Shown piece by piece: positions 8,796 through 17,976 of a stretch of DNA of 64,000 nt. Positions within the stretch are counted from its first letter, which is position 1. Each line of letters starts with the position of its first letter. Below the pieces are notes generated by a model, which worked only from the letters and a program-made list of their open reading frames with translations, was not told the origin of the DNA and searched no databases. Position numbers and translations under genes: made by a program. Origin of the DNA: Arthrobacter sp. PM3. GTDB taxonomy: Bacteria > Actinomycetota > Actinomycetes > Actinomycetales > Micrococcaceae. The stretch covers positions 1,983,012 to 2,047,011 of the forward strand of contig NZ_CP022314.1 of NCBI RefSeq assembly GCF_003352915.1, written 5' to 3'.

Positions 8796-8996
8796 GGGGG
8801 ACATGCTCATTTTTCGCGGCGGCGGATGGGCAGATTGGGCCTATGTCCAGTCCTTGTGCGGAGCGTGGGGCATGTCCCCTGTGGGAGGGGTCCCGCGGGC
8901 GCGGGCATCGTGGAGCATGCTCATTTTTCGCGGGCACGGAGGGACAGATTGGGACTATGTCCAGTCCTTGTGCGGAGCGGGGGGCATGTCCCCCGG
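8796..8996. repeat. Intergenic repeat family A, locus 2 (two units)
   Basis: Two units about 114 bp apart open with GGGACATGCTCATTTTTCGCGG (first) and a GAGCATGC variant (second). Each contains CTATGTCCAGTCCTTGTGCGGAGCG and ends with GGGGCATGTCCC, which inverts the opening. The design is the same as at 4684-4879, with different filler sequence. No gene is seen in 8732-9086. Confidence 0.82.
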
Positions 8997-9086
8997 AGAA
9001 GCCCCGGTCCGGGGGGCGGAGGGGCCAATTGGGCGAAGCCGGAAAGTTCAGGTATTCTAGTATCTGCTTTTGATTCAGAAGCAACT

Positions 9087-9171
9087 GGAGAATTCGCCTA
9101 GCGGCCTATGGCGCACGCCTGGAACGCGTGTTGGGTTAACGCCCTCGGGGGTTCAAATCCCCCATTCTCCG
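9087..9171 (+). tRNA. tRNA-Ser (anticodon GGA)
   Basis: The acceptor arms GGAGAAT and ATTCTCC pair, followed by a G discriminator. The anticodon stem CACGC/GCGTG encloses the loop CTGGAAC, giving anticodon GGA. A long variable arm (TTGGGTTAACGCCCTC) marks a class II tRNA, and the T arm is GGGGGTTCAAATCCCCC. CCA is not encoded. Confidence 0.96.
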
Positions 9172-9176
9172 CGGTT

Positions 9177-9205
9177 GGCCCCGGTCCTCGGACCGGGGCC
9201 TTTTT
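9177..9205 (+). terminator. Intrinsic terminator of tRNA-Ser
   Basis: GGCCCCGGTCC and GGACCGGGGCC form an 11-bp perfect stem with a TC loop, followed by TTTTT, six bases past the tRNA end. Confidence 0.93.
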
Positions 9206-9255
9206 GCGTCCCGCCGGCACTGTCCTCCCGGCGCTGGCCTCCGGGGCTCTATGCC

Positions 9256-9370
9256 ACGGCGGCCACCCTGCCCCGGCGGCCAGTGCAGCAAAGGCGGCCA
9301 CCCTGCCCCGGCGGCCAGTGCAGCCACGGCGGCCACCCTGCCCCGGCGGCCAGTGCAGCAACGGCGGCCA
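9256..9370. repeat. 35-bp tandem repeat, three copies and a partial fourth
   Basis: Units begin with GGCGGCCA at 9258, 9293, 9328 and 9363, an exact 35-bp period. Within each unit GGCGGCCA recurs, giving 17- and 18-bp half units. Because 35 is not a multiple of three, no single reading frame repeats, which argues against coding. It lies between the tRNA-Ser terminator and the end of the MpaB-like gene. Confidence 0.9.
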
Positions 9371-9413
9371 TGGCAAGCGTGGCGGCCCCCGTCACCCGGA
9401 CGTCCCGCCCGGT

Positions 9414-10325
9414 TCAGGCCGCGTAGCCCAGGCGGCGCAGACGCGTCCGTGCCGCCTGTTCGCTGGGCCCCGTCCGGCCCAGGGCAAGATGCACGATGCC
9501 CAGGGTCACCCGGGTTGCCAGCCTCACCGGCAACCGGACCGGGCCCAGCCGCGCCGTCCGGAGGCCGAGCAGTTCGCGGTACCGGGGTTCGAGACTTGCC
9601 ACGGCGGCCGCGAACAGCACCCGGTATCCGGGTCGGAGTGCCGGGTGGAGGGGCGGGTCCCGGATGAACGCCACTGTTTCGGCGACTCGCTCGTCATAGC
9701 GCAGTTCGCCGTCGCAGTACCAGCGGTCCAGTTGCTGCCGCATTTCTGCCTCGCTCAACGGCGGGGAGTCCACACCCATGAGCCGGCCGGCCTGCGCCCA
9801 CTCGCGGACATAGGCGTCCGGTCCGCCCGGAATCGGCCGTCCCCACAGTTTGTGGGCGGAGAGGAAGGCATCGGTGAAGGCAATGTGGACCCAGCGCACC
9901 AGCTCGGGATCATTGGCCGCGTACTCGCGCCTGACGCCATGACCGTCCACGAATTCTCCCCGGACCCTCTCGTGGAGCCGCAGCACCCAGCCCGACGCGG
10001 CGCGGGCTGCCTCGGTGGAACCGTAGGAAACGGTGAAGATCCAGCGGATGGTGCCCGCCAGTCGGCCCAGCGGATCTTCGCGGAATCGGGAGTGATCATG
10101 CACCCCGGCCAGCGCTCCGGGATGGAGCGACTGCATCAGCAGGGCCCGGATTCCCGCCACGATGGTTGGCATGTCCCCGTGGACGGCCCAGACCGCCGAG
10201 CCCGGCAGGTGATAGCCGGCGTCGTCCCCCTCGGCCAGGCGCGGCACCCACTCCGGCACGGCGTCGCGCGTCCCGGTAAACGTCTGTTTGAGTTCGGACT
10301 GCCATTCCCTGAGGACATTGCGCAT
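9414..10325 (-). CDS. MpaB-family oxygenase (DUF2236)
   Basis: 303 residues. The block MQSLHPGALAGVHDHSRFREDPLGRLAGTIRWIFTVSYG, followed by WVHIAFTDAFLSAHKLWG, is typical of the oxygenase MpaB / rubber oxygenase-like (DUF2236) family. In this family conserved His residues bind a b-type haem. No signal peptide is visible, so it is probably intracellular. Its substrate cannot be inferred. It is a single gene, with no co-directional neighbour. The ATG at 10325 has GGAGG directly against it, closer than normal, so a start slightly downstream is possible. Confidence 0.8.
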   Translation of the reverse strand: MRNVLREWQSELKQTFTGTRDAVPEWVPRLAEGDDAGYHLPGSAVWAVHGDMPTIVAGIRALLMQSLHPGALAGVHDHSRFREDPLGRLAGTIRWIFTVSYGSTEAARAASGWVLRLHERVRGEFVDGHGVRREYAANDPELVRWVHIAFTDAFLSAHKLWGRPIPGGPDAYVREWAQAGRLMGVDSPPLSEAEMRQQLDRWYCDGELRYDERVAETVAFIRDPPLHPALRPGYRVLFAAAVASLEPRYRELLGLRTARLGPVRLPVRLATRVTLGIVHLALGRTGPSEQAARTRLRRLGYAA

Positions 10326-10544
10326 CCTCCATTCTTACCCGGCTCCCGGGTACCAGGCACCTGCAATTCCGGGGCGGACTACTGGGCCGTCACCGGTGCA
10401 TTACTGGGGTCACCCCCGGTTCTCGCTCAAGGGCCGCAAAAGGGGCTCGACGGCGGTTCACAGGGCCGCCGGACTGTGGTCACATAGGGGGATGGGTCCG
10501 TGCGGATTGGGGTCTGGCGGACATGTATTGCTGGGAGTCACATC

Positions 10545-11993
10545 GTGGGAAAACACTGGGGAAACTCAACGAGTGAGCAGTCAACCGGGGCGCGGACCAT
10601 AGCCGTGCGCTGCGTTTCTGGCGGTCTGTGCCTGTCCCTGGCCGTGCTGACGTTCGGCGGCTTTCAGGGCCTGAGCTCAAGCGCGGGCAGGAGTGCGGCC
10701 GAGGCGCGGCCCGCCAGCGGCGCCGTCGGACCGCAAACCCTGGATCCTCAAGCTTCGCCGGCACCGGCCGCAGCCTCCGTGACCGCCGGTGCCTTCACAG
10801 CCGATGCCCTGGCGCTCCTGGCTTTCAGCCGGACCACCGTCGACACGGCGACCAGGGACGGGGTCGGGGGAGAACTCAACGTCGCCTCGGCTAGCCTGCG
10901 CCGGCCCGCGGCGGGGTTCCTCATGGCCCCGCTGGAAACGTTGGTGCCCTCCTCTCCGTTCGGGCTGCGGACCAGTCCCTTGACGGGCCTGGCCGGTGAA
11001 TTCCACTGGGGCCAGGACTTCGCCGCCGCCTGCGGAACCCGGGTCTACGCCGCCGACGCGGGTGTGGTGCGGGCCGTCGGGTGGCACCCGTGGGGCGGTG
11101 GCAACCGGGTGGAGATTGACCACGGCAATGGCCTGATCACCACGTACAACCACCTGGAGGCAAGTGCGGTCAAGAAGGGCGACTCCGTCCGGGTGGGGGA
11201 GGTCATTGCCCGGGTGGGCACCACCGGGTCCTCTACCGGCTGCCACCTTCATTTCGAAACGATTCTCAACGGTGCCCACACCGATCCGCGGAACTGGACC
11301 TTCATCCCCATCAAGCAGGTGGACCAGCTTGGTCCGATTGAAATGACCAGCTACGCGCCCGACGCCGGCAAGGCCTCGAACACGGGGATCGGCTGGGCGA
11401 TTCCCGTCCGCGAGGATCTGACCCACGTGGTGGCCGGCGGTGTTCAGGAAAAGCCTGCGGCGGAGGCGGCCAAGCCCACCGCGAGCCCCTCGGCGGCAGC
11501 AACGGAAGCAGCCGCCGGCAAACCCCCGTCCACGGCCGAGCCAACGCCGACACCTACGCCCACGCCAACGCCGTCGGCAACGACCAAACCAAAGCCGACG
11601 CCGACGCCGACCCCCACGCCGACGGGTACGTCGTCGGCCAAGCCGACACCGACGGGAACGGCGACGCCGACGGGAACGGCGACACCGACGCCGACCCCCA
11701 CCCCGACGGGTACAGCGTCGGCCAAGCCGACGCCGACACCTACGCCAACCGCCACCCCGACGCAGAAGACGACAGCCTCGGCCACGGGATCGGCGCCTGC
11801 CATGGTTGCGCCTCGCGCGACCTCCGCCACGGCGTCCGCCTCCGCGCGCGCTACCGAGGCCGCCAGCACGACGTCGGCACCCTTGGCCCCGGCTCCCGTC
11901 ACCGTGCCGGCTGCGCCGACAGTCACCGCGACGACCAAAGCCAAAACCCCACCGACGGCCACTGCGACGCCCACCGCCACGCCGAGCCGTTAG
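10545..11993 (+). CDS. Secreted M23-family metallopeptidase with Pro/Thr-rich tail
   Basis: About 482 residues from a GTG with GGGAG upstream; a longer GTG start at 10500 also exists. After a hydrophobic signal segment (CLSLAVLTFGGFQGL) comes a linker, then the peptidase M23 domain. HWGQDFA and HLHFE supply the zinc ligands of lysostaphin-type enzymes that cut peptidoglycan cross-bridges. The last 200 residues are a run of Pro-Thr and Thr-Ala repeats, likely a wall-spanning or flexible tether. The encoding DNA there is itself a repeat of ACGCCGACN. The role is probably cell-wall remodelling. Confidence 0.88.
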   Translation: MGKHWGNSTSEQSTGARTIAVRCVSGGLCLSLAVLTFGGFQGLSSSAGRSAAEARPASGAVGPQTLDPQASPAPAAASVTAGAFTADALALLAFSRTTVDTATRDGVGGELNVASASLRRPAAGFLMAPLETLVPSSPFGLRTSPLTGLAGEFHWGQDFAAACGTRVYAADAGVVRAVGWHPWGGGNRVEIDHGNGLITTYNHLEASAVKKGDSVRVGEVIARVGTTGSSTGCHLHFETILNGAHTDPRNWTFIPIKQVDQLGPIEMTSYAPDAGKASNTGIGWAIPVREDLTHVVAGGVQEKPAAEAAKPTASPSAAATEAAAGKPPSTAEPTPTPTPTPTPSATTKPKPTPTPTPTPTGTSSAKPTPTGTATPTGTATPTPTPTPTGTASAKPTPTPTPTATPTQKTTASATGSAPAMVAPRATSATASASARATEAASTTSAPLAPAPVTVPAAPTVTATTKAKTPPTATATPTATPSR

Positions 11994-12165
11994 CCGCGGC
12001 CGCTAGTCAATAGCCGAGACGACGCCGGCCCGGGCGCCGCGTCGTCACGGCCCCAACCGCCGGACAGCGGGTGCGAACCAATCCGCGGGCGCGTCGGTGC
12101 CGAAGCACGGGAGTGACCACTTCCGGACCCGGATTCGGACCACCGACGACTGCGAGGACTCAGCC

Positions 12166-12651
12166 ATGGCCGCCCTGCACTCCATCCCCCTGACGCTCAT
12201 TGACGGCACCGAAACCGACTTCGGCCGCTTCAAGGGGGAGGTGGTCCTGGTGGTGAACGTGGCATCACAATGCGGGTTTACGCCCCAGTACGCGGGGCTC
12301 GAGGCGCTGCACACCAAATTCCGGGACCAGGGATTCCAGGTCCTCGGCGTGCCGTGCAACCAGTTCGCGGGCCAGGAGCCCGGGGCCGACGTCGAGATTG
12401 CCGAATTCTGCCAGCGCAACTTCGGCGTCACGTTCCCGCTGACCGCCAAGGCCAACGTCCGGGGCAGGAACCAGCACCCGCTCTATGCCGAGCTCACCAA
12501 ATTCAGGAACGGCATGCTGCCGGGCCTGGTGAAGTGGAACTTTGAGAAGTTCCTCGTGAACCGCGACGGCGCGGTCATCGCCAGGTTTTCCCCGACCGTG
12601 GCGCCGGACGCCCCGGAGATCATTGAGGCTGTCCAGGCCGCCCTGTCATGA
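12166..12651 (+). CDS. Glutathione peroxidase-family thiol peroxidase
   Basis: 161 residues, the family length. The start is the ATG after GCGAGGAC. It has the peroxidatic motif NVASQCGFTPQY with Cys36 in place of selenocysteine, GVPCNQFAGQEPG with a second Cys, and the catalytic Gln and Trp in VKWNFEKFLV. Cys-type enzymes of this family generally use thioredoxin or, in actinobacteria, mycothiol-linked electron donors. It reduces hydroperoxides in the cytoplasm. The next gene, formaldehyde dehydrogenase, is 225 bases downstream and probably separate. Confidence 0.93.
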   Translation: MAALHSIPLTLIDGTETDFGRFKGEVVLVVNVASQCGFTPQYAGLEALHTKFRDQGFQVLGVPCNQFAGQEPGADVEIAEFCQRNFGVTFPLTAKANVRGRNQHPLYAELTKFRNGMLPGLVKWNFEKFLVNRDGAVIARFSPTVAPDAPEIIEAVQAALS

Positions 12652-12876
12652 TTTGGCAGCGTTGCCGGCTTTAGTCCCCCTAGCCCCCTATCCCTCGGCA
12701 TGCTCGCCGTCTAGACTGGCCGGACCCTCCAACATTCCGGGCATACCCACGGCAGAGCCATGTTTGGCACCCGCCGGACGGCAGTGCGGCCAAGGTATTC
12801 CTGCGGAGGGCGCATCAAAGAACTTCGTCAATCACATTGGGGGCCCGCCACGGGCCGTGAAAGCAGGAGGAAATCG

Positions 12877-14088
12877 ATGACAGGGAACAAAGCCGTTGCC
12901 TACAAGGGGCCGGGCAAAGTCGAGCTGATCGACATTGACTACCCCACCTTTGAACTTAAGGACGGCCCGGGCGTCAACCCCGCCAACGTCGGCCGGCAGG
13001 TGCGCCATGGCGTAATCCTCAAAACCGTCGCCACGAATATCTGCGGCTCGGACCAGCACATGGTGCGGGGGCGCACCACGGCTCCCGCTGACCTGGTGCT
13101 GGGCCACGAGATCACCGGCGAGGTGGTCGAAGTGGGGCCCGATGTTGAATTCATCAAGGTGGGGGACATCTGCTCCGTCCCGTTCAACATCGCCTGCGGA
13201 CGCTGCCGCAACTGCAAGGAGCGCAAGACCGGCATCTGCCTGAACGTGAACCCGGACCGGCCGGGCAGCGCCTACGGCTACGTGGACATGGGCGGCTGGG
13301 TGGGCGGCCAGGCCAACTATGTTCTGGTGCCCTATGCCGACTGGAACCTGCTGAAGTTCCCGGACAAGGACCAGGCCCTGGAAAAGATGATGGACCTGAC
13401 CATGCTCTCGGACATCTTCCCGACCGGATTCCACGGCGCGGTTACCGCCGGCGTCGGCGTCGGCTCCACGGTGTACGTGGCCGGTGCAGGCCCGGTTGGT
13501 CTGGCCGCGGCGACCAGCGCCCAGCTCCTTGGGGCCGCCGTCGTAATTGTCGGTGACATGAACACGGACCGCCTGGCCCAGGCGCGCAGCTTCGGCTGCG
13601 AGACCATCGACCTGAACAAGGGCGGCCCGGCCGAGCAGATCGAGCAGATCCTCGGCGTCCCGGAAGTCGACTGCGGCGTGGACGCGGTGGGATTCGAGGC
13701 CAGGGGCCACGGTGCCGGAGCCCACGAGGCCCCGGCTACCGTCCTGAACTCCCTGATGGACGTCACGGCCGCCGGCGGTGCCCTGGGCATTCCCGGGCTC
13801 TACGTCACCGGTGACCCGGGCGGCGTGGACGAGGCCGCCAAGAAGGGCTCGCTCTCGCTGAGCCTCGGAACGGGCTGGGCAAAGTCGCTTAGTTTCACCA
13901 CGGGGCAGTGTCCGGTCATGAAGTACAACCGGGGGCTGATGATGGCCATCCTCCATGACAAGGTGCACATCGCCAAGAACGTCAATGCCAAGGCCATCAG
14001 CCTGGAGGACGCACCGAAGGGTTACGCCGACTTCGACGCCGGTGCGGCCTCGAAGTTCGTGCTCAACCCGAACGGCTACCTGAGCTAG
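12877..14088 (+). CDS. fdhA: Glutathione-independent formaldehyde dehydrogenase (zinc alcohol dehydrogenase family)
   Basis: 403 residues with a strong AGGAGGAAATCG ribosome binding site. The catalytic zinc ligands are in ATNICGSDQHM (Cys56) and GHEITGEVVEVG (His77). A structural-zinc lobe is CGRCRNCKERKTGIC (Cys107, 110, 113, 121). The NAD fold has YVAGAGPVGLAAA. The SAYGYVDMGGWVGGQANYVLVPYADWNLLKFPD region and the long insert VDAVGFEARGHG are typical of the Pseudomonas putida FdhA type, which oxidises formaldehyde to formate without glutathione. The next gene rightward is separated by a 237-base gap. Confidence 0.93.
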   Translation: MTGNKAVAYKGPGKVELIDIDYPTFELKDGPGVNPANVGRQVRHGVILKTVATNICGSDQHMVRGRTTAPADLVLGHEITGEVVEVGPDVEFIKVGDICSVPFNIACGRCRNCKERKTGICLNVNPDRPGSAYGYVDMGGWVGGQANYVLVPYADWNLLKFPDKDQALEKMMDLTMLSDIFPTGFHGAVTAGVGVGSTVYVAGAGPVGLAAATSAQLLGAAVVIVGDMNTDRLAQARSFGCETIDLNKGGPAEQIEQILGVPEVDCGVDAVGFEARGHGAGAHEAPATVLNSLMDVTAAGGALGIPGLYVTGDPGGVDEAAKKGSLSLSLGTGWAKSLSFTTGQCPVMKYNRGLMMAILHDKVHIAKNVNAKAISLEDAPKGYADFDAGAASKFVLNPNGYLS

Positions 14089-14155
14089 CCGCCGCCGGGA
14101 ACCCGGCGGCCCCGGATTCCGGTGATCTACCGGGGTCCGGGGATTCCGCCGGGCG

Positions 14156-14197
14156 GACCGCCCCTTACATGCCGGACCAGGCATGTGAGGGGCGGCC
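14156..14197. repeat. Strong hairpin downstream of fdhA
   Basis: CCGCCCCTTACATGCC (14158-14173) and GGCATGTGAGGGGCGG (14180-14195) form a 16-bp stem with one G-U pair and a six-base loop. No T run follows, so it is not a standard terminator, though it may act with factors. A smaller GCCGCCGGG/CCCGGCGGC hairpin sits just after the fdhA stop. Confidence 0.65.
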
Positions 14198-14325
14198 CTC
14201 CGTTAAGCTGCGATTCCCCAATCTGCGTGACCGAGTTTTTACATTGTTTGCCTAATGTCTGGTTGGATAGTCCTTACTGAGAGGGACACTGGAGGGACCG
14301 CCTCCACCCAACCAAGAAGGCAGCA

Positions 14326-15267
14326 ATGGAGCGCATCGAGGCCGAGCACCCCCGGCCACGTCATTTCCTACTTCATCTGAGCGACCCCCACCTGCTGGGA
14401 GGTCCGCAACCCTTGTACGGCGTCGTTGACAGCGAAGCCCTGCTCCGGCAGCTCTTCGAGGAGGTCCACGCCTCAGGTGCCCGCCCCGAAGCCGTGATTT
14501 TCACCGGCGACCTGGCCGACCTCGGCGAACCGGAAGCGTATGCCAAGCTTCGTGCCATCGTGGAGCCGGCGTGCAGGGCACTGGGGGCCAAGGTGATCTG
14601 GGCGATGGGCAATCACGACGACCGGGCCAACTTCCGGGCCGGGCTCCTGGACCAGCCGGATAACGACGCCCCGGTGGATCACAGCTACTTCGTCAACGGG
14701 CTGCGCATCATCACGCTCGACACGTCCGTGCCCGGCTTCCACCACGGCGAGCTGAGCCAGGGCCAGCTGGACTGGCTCGCGGCCGAACTCGCCACCCCGG
14801 CGCCGGACGGAACGATCCTGGCCCTGCACCACCCGCCGGTTCCGTCCGTGCTGGACCTGGCCGTGCTCGTGGAACTCAGGAATCAGTCCGCGCTCGCCGG
14901 GGTCCTGCGCAATTCCGACGTCCGCGCCATCCTGGGCGGCCATCTGCACTACTCGACCACGGCAACGTTTGCCGGCATCCCCGTCTCCGTGGCATCGGCC
15001 ACGTGTTACACCCAGGACCTGAACGTTCCCGTCGGCGGCACCCGCGGCCGTGACGGCGGCCAGGCGTTCAACCTGGTCCACGTGTACGAGCACACAATCG
15101 TGCACTCCGTGGTGCTGCTCGGGGACACCCCCGCGGTCGGCGAGCTCGTCTCGGCGGAGGAGGTCCAGCGCCGGCTCTCCGCTGCCGGTATCTCCATCCC
15201 GGTGCAGGCCCGGCCCGAGGCGCCGTCCCGGACGGCGGCGCACCGCCGGTACACCACCCTGAACTAA
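14326..15267 (+). CDS. Class III cyclic-nucleotide phosphodiesterase-like metallophosphoesterase
   Basis: 313 residues. All metallophosphoesterase motifs appear in order: [32 protein letters not shown] and GGHLHYS. The overall arrangement matches CpdA/Rv0805-type cyclic nucleotide or broad phosphodiesterases that use two metal ions. No signal peptide is present. An unusual C-terminal tail of about 40 residues follows the catalytic core. The substrate is uncertain: cAMP hydrolysis is a family inference. Confidence 0.88.
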   Translation: MERIEAEHPRPRHFLLHLSDPHLLGGPQPLYGVVDSEALLRQLFEEVHASGARPEAVIFTGDLADLGEPEAYAKLRAIVEPACRALGAKVIWAMGNHDDRANFRAGLLDQPDNDAPVDHSYFVNGLRIITLDTSVPGFHHGELSQGQLDWLAAELATPAPDGTILALHHPPVPSVLDLAVLVELRNQSALAGVLRNSDVRAILGGHLHYSTTATFAGIPVSVASATCYTQDLNVPVGGTRGRDGGQAFNLVHVYEHTIVHSVVLLGDTPAVGELVSAEEVQRRLSAAGISIPVQARPEAPSRTAAHRRYTTLN

Positions 15268-15342
15268 CCCACCCTTAACTGAGTCACCGCGCACAGAGCC
15301 GCCGCGCACTGAGCCGCCCTGAACGGCCGGGCCGCTGTCCGG

Positions 15343-16932
15343 CTACGTCTCCCAGGGCGCCTTGATGGGGTAGTACTTCTCCAGGAAAGCCGTGACCAGT
15401 TCGGCCCGTTCCTCCGCCGGGACCTCGGGGAAGCTGCCGTCGTTGAGGCAGAAGAAGTCCATGTTCCGCTTGGCCAGGAGCTTGGGCAGGTAGTTCAGCC
15501 CGGCCCGGGCCGTGGTGTCGACATACTTCACCTTGGCCGCGGTCTGGGTAACGGCCCGGCCGGTCAGCAGGGCGTAGTAGTGGTAGAAGGAGTTGGTCAC
15601 GGAGATGTTGTCCGCGGCCCGGAACGTGCTCGCCGCTGTCTTGGCGAACTCGGCCGGGAACTCCTGCTCCATCTGTTCGACCACGCTGCGCCGCAGCGGA
15701 GCCGCCGTGTGCTCCAGGTGCCGGGTGGTGATGCGGCCGAACCGGTTCCACAGCAGCTTGCGGTTAACCCTGGCGGCGTTCTCGAAGCCGCTGCGTTCGG
15801 CGTCGTTGTCGCCCAGGCCGATCCGCGTCTCGGCCTCGATGAACTTCGTAATGCCGCCCGGCGTGAAGAACATGTCCGGCCCGACGGCCCGGCCGAAAAA
15901 CATGTCGTCATTGGAATACAGGAAGTGCTCTGACAGCCCCTCGATGTGGTGCAGCTGGCACTCCACCGCCTGCGAATTGTGCGTCGGCAGCACCGAGGGG
16001 TCGGCGAAGAACTCTTCGCTGCGCACAATCGTGACGGCCGGGTGGTCAGCCAGCCAGGCCGGCGCGGGCGAGTCGGTGGCGATGAAGATCCGGCGGATCC
16101 ACGGCGCGAACATGTACACCGAGCGCAGCGCGTACTTGAGCTCGTTGATCTGGCGGAAGCGGGCCTCGTGGTCGTCGCCCTCGCCCACGGTGACGCCGGC
16201 CATGCGGGCGCGGCGTGCCGCAATGTATTCGGGGGAGCTGCCGTCCACCCAGGAGAACACGAGATCGATGTCGAAGCTGATGTCGCTGGCATGGTCCGCG
16301 AACATGTTCTCGATAGTGGGCCACGTGTGGCCGTAGCGTTCCACCGTGCCGCGCACGGCATCCTGGGCGAGCATGGTGCGGCGCGTCAGGGAGTTCTCGA
16401 TCGGCAGGATCAGCTGGTCGCCCTCGAAGCTCCACAGTTCCAGCTGGACACCGGCGGACGCGCCGAACTCGAAGCCGCCCTCCGGCTCCACACGGGGGCG
16501 GTACAGCCGGAAGATCCGGGCCTGGCGGTTCGGCGACAGCTCGCCGTCGGCCACGAGCACCGAGGACTTCTTCTTCGCGTCCACGCTCATGGAGTAGAAC
16601 GGCTCGTTGCGGCACGCCTCCACGAGCGCGTCGCGGAGTTCCTTGCGGTGTTTCCAGTCCACGGCAATGACGGGCCGGTCATTGTTGCCGCGGACCAGCA
16701 GGTACCCCAGGCCCGCGCCGGCCAGGACAGAACGCAGGAACAGCAGGTCCTCGACCATGGCCTGATACGGCGTGCGGTCCTCGTTGATCAGCGCGTAGCG
16801 GCCGCGGTGGCGGACAACGTCCGGGCGGCTCCGGAATCTGGCGACGGCGGCTGCCGACGTGATCTCGGCATGGGCGTCCTCGGAGGCCTGGCTGCCATAG
16901 TAAATCTCGTCCTGGATCGCTGCGTCGGTGAT
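15343..16932 (-). CDS. Stealth-family sugar-phosphate transferase, probably started at ATC
   Basis: Stealth proteins transfer hexose-1-phosphate in capsule or wall polysaccharide synthesis. Conserved regions are visible: DIDLVFSWVDGSSP (CR1), INELKYALRSVYMFAPWIRRIFIATD (CR2), FLYSNDDMFFG, and FYHYYALLTGRA to the C-terminus. The first ATG (16758) would remove the usual N-terminal segment, since RYALINEDRTPYQAM is still read in frame upstream. From 16758 back to the upstream stop there is no ATG, GTG or TTG. An ATC at 16932 has GGGAG seven bases before it, so I take it as the probable start (529 residues); CTG in ALINED is the other candidate. A start-codon mutation or sequencing error cannot be excluded. 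Confidence 0.85.
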   Translation of the reverse strand: MTDAAIQDEIYYGSQASEDAHAEITSAAAVARFRSRPDVVRHRGRYALINEDRTPYQAMVEDLLFLRSVLAGAGLGYLLVRGNNDRPVIAVDWKHRKELRDALVEACRNEPFYSMSVDAKKKSSVLVADGELSPNRQARIFRLYRPRVEPEGGFEFGASAGVQLELWSFEGDQLILPIENSLTRRTMLAQDAVRGTVERYGHTWPTIENMFADHASDISFDIDLVFSWVDGSSPEYIAARRARMAGVTVGEGDDHEARFRQINELKYALRSVYMFAPWIRRIFIATDSPAPAWLADHPAVTIVRSEEFFADPSVLPTHNSQAVECQLHHIEGLSEHFLYSNDDMFFGRAVGPDMFFTPGGITKFIEAETRIGLGDNDAERSGFENAARVNRKLLWNRFGRITTRHLEHTAAPLRRSVVEQMEQEFPAEFAKTAASTFRAADNISVTNSFYHYYALLTGRAVTQTAAKVKYVDTTARAGLNYLPKLLAKRNMDFFCLNDGSFPEVPAEERAELVTAFLEKYYPIKAPWET

Positions 16933-17061
16933 GTCGGGTCTCCCGTTTCTTGGTATGCGCTGATGTCTACTTGCATGATAACGCGGCGCTCAAAATCGCC
17001 GCCGAATCCTGCCCGCACCCCGCATGTGTGGGCCCGCCGGCCGGGCCGGCGGAACCGGGGC

Positions 17062-17976
17062 TCAGCCGGCGACGGCGGCGCGCCAGTGGCGCAGGAAGGC
17101 GGCGCCGGCGTCGTCGTGGATCACGTCCTCGCCGAGTCCCAGATCGGCAGCGGTAAGAACATCGTAGGGTTTCACCGGGATGCCGTCCGCGGGCCGGACG
17201 TCCACGTGCTTCACGGCGTGATCGTTGTGGTGCAGCCAGTCGGCCATGGCGTAGTCGGTGCGGGAATCGCCCACCGTGCGCCAGGCCTGCGGCGTGATGC
17301 CCTGCGCGGCCAGCAGCTCCACCGCCCGGCTTGCGCCCAGATCCTTGCCCAGCCGCACCGACTCGATATCCGTGGAAATGATGGTCGGATCAACGCGGAA
17401 GTCGATCTGGTCATCCGAATCGGGCACGTGGTGGTCCAGCCGCACCACGCCGAGGCCGTGCCGGACCATGATGTCCATGGCGTCGGCGTCGAAGAGTTCC
17501 TGCTCGGCGAGGTAGTCCGCGCTGGCGACGGCGATGTGCTGCTCCACGGAGACCATGGCGCGCTTGGTTTCGTCGTAGAACATGTGGGCGGAGTAGTCCT
17601 CGGCGACCAGGCGGCGGACGTCGTTGCCGAACGCCTGCGGGATGGCGAGCTCGTGGTCGACATGGACCGGGCCGGGGCCTTCCGCCGTGAAGCTGAACCA
17701 GACGGCGCCCTTCTCGCAAATGGCGTGGACGACGACGCCGGCGGGCATGCCGGCGGCGATCATCGGCTCCATGACCTGCTCGCGGATGAACGCGTCCGAC
17801 CGTCCGGTGTTGAAGATGACCGGGACGCCGCTGGCGGCGAGGGCCAGCAGGTCGGCGATGATCCCGGGCTGCACGTCGCGGGTGACCGGGCTGGCGACGG
17901 GACCGTCGACGTCGAGCAGCAGCGCGAGCACGGGAGAAGACGGCGACGGAACACGGGAAATCTCGGGTGAAGTCAT
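17062..17976 (-). CDS. HAD-superfamily phosphatase
   Basis: 304 residues. It has the nucleophile motif LLLDVDGPVASP near residue 20, the second motif PVIFNTGRS, and motif III/IV TVGDSRTDYAMADWL, all of the HAD type with a Cof-like cap inserted between. It probably hydrolyses a small phosphate ester in the cytoplasm; the substrate is not visible. It lies upstream of the Stealth gene on the same strand (129-base gap), so the pair could share a transcript. Confidence 0.82.
   Translation of the reverse strand: MTSPEISRVPSPSSPVLALLLDVDGPVASPVTRDVQPGIIADLLALAASGVPVIFNTGRSDAFIREQVMEPMIAAGMPAGVVVHAICEKGAVWFSFTAEGPGPVHVDHELAIPQAFGNDVRRLVAEDYSAHMFYDETKRAMVSVEQHIAVASADYLAEQELFDADAMDIMVRHGLGVVRLDHHVPDSDDQIDFRVDPTIISTDIESVRLGKDLGASRAVELLAAQGITPQAWRTVGDSRTDYAMADWLHHNDHAVKHVDVRPADGIPVKPYDVLTAADLGLGEDVIHDDAGAAFLRHWRAAVAG

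Noticed and set aside
9087..9171. Prophage or island attachment site at tRNA-Ser
   Set aside because: No integrase gene nearby and no second copy of the tRNA 3' end is seen.
9256..9370. CRISPR or coding repeat
   Set aside because: The units are contiguous tandem copies without spacers, and the 35-bp length changes frame each time.
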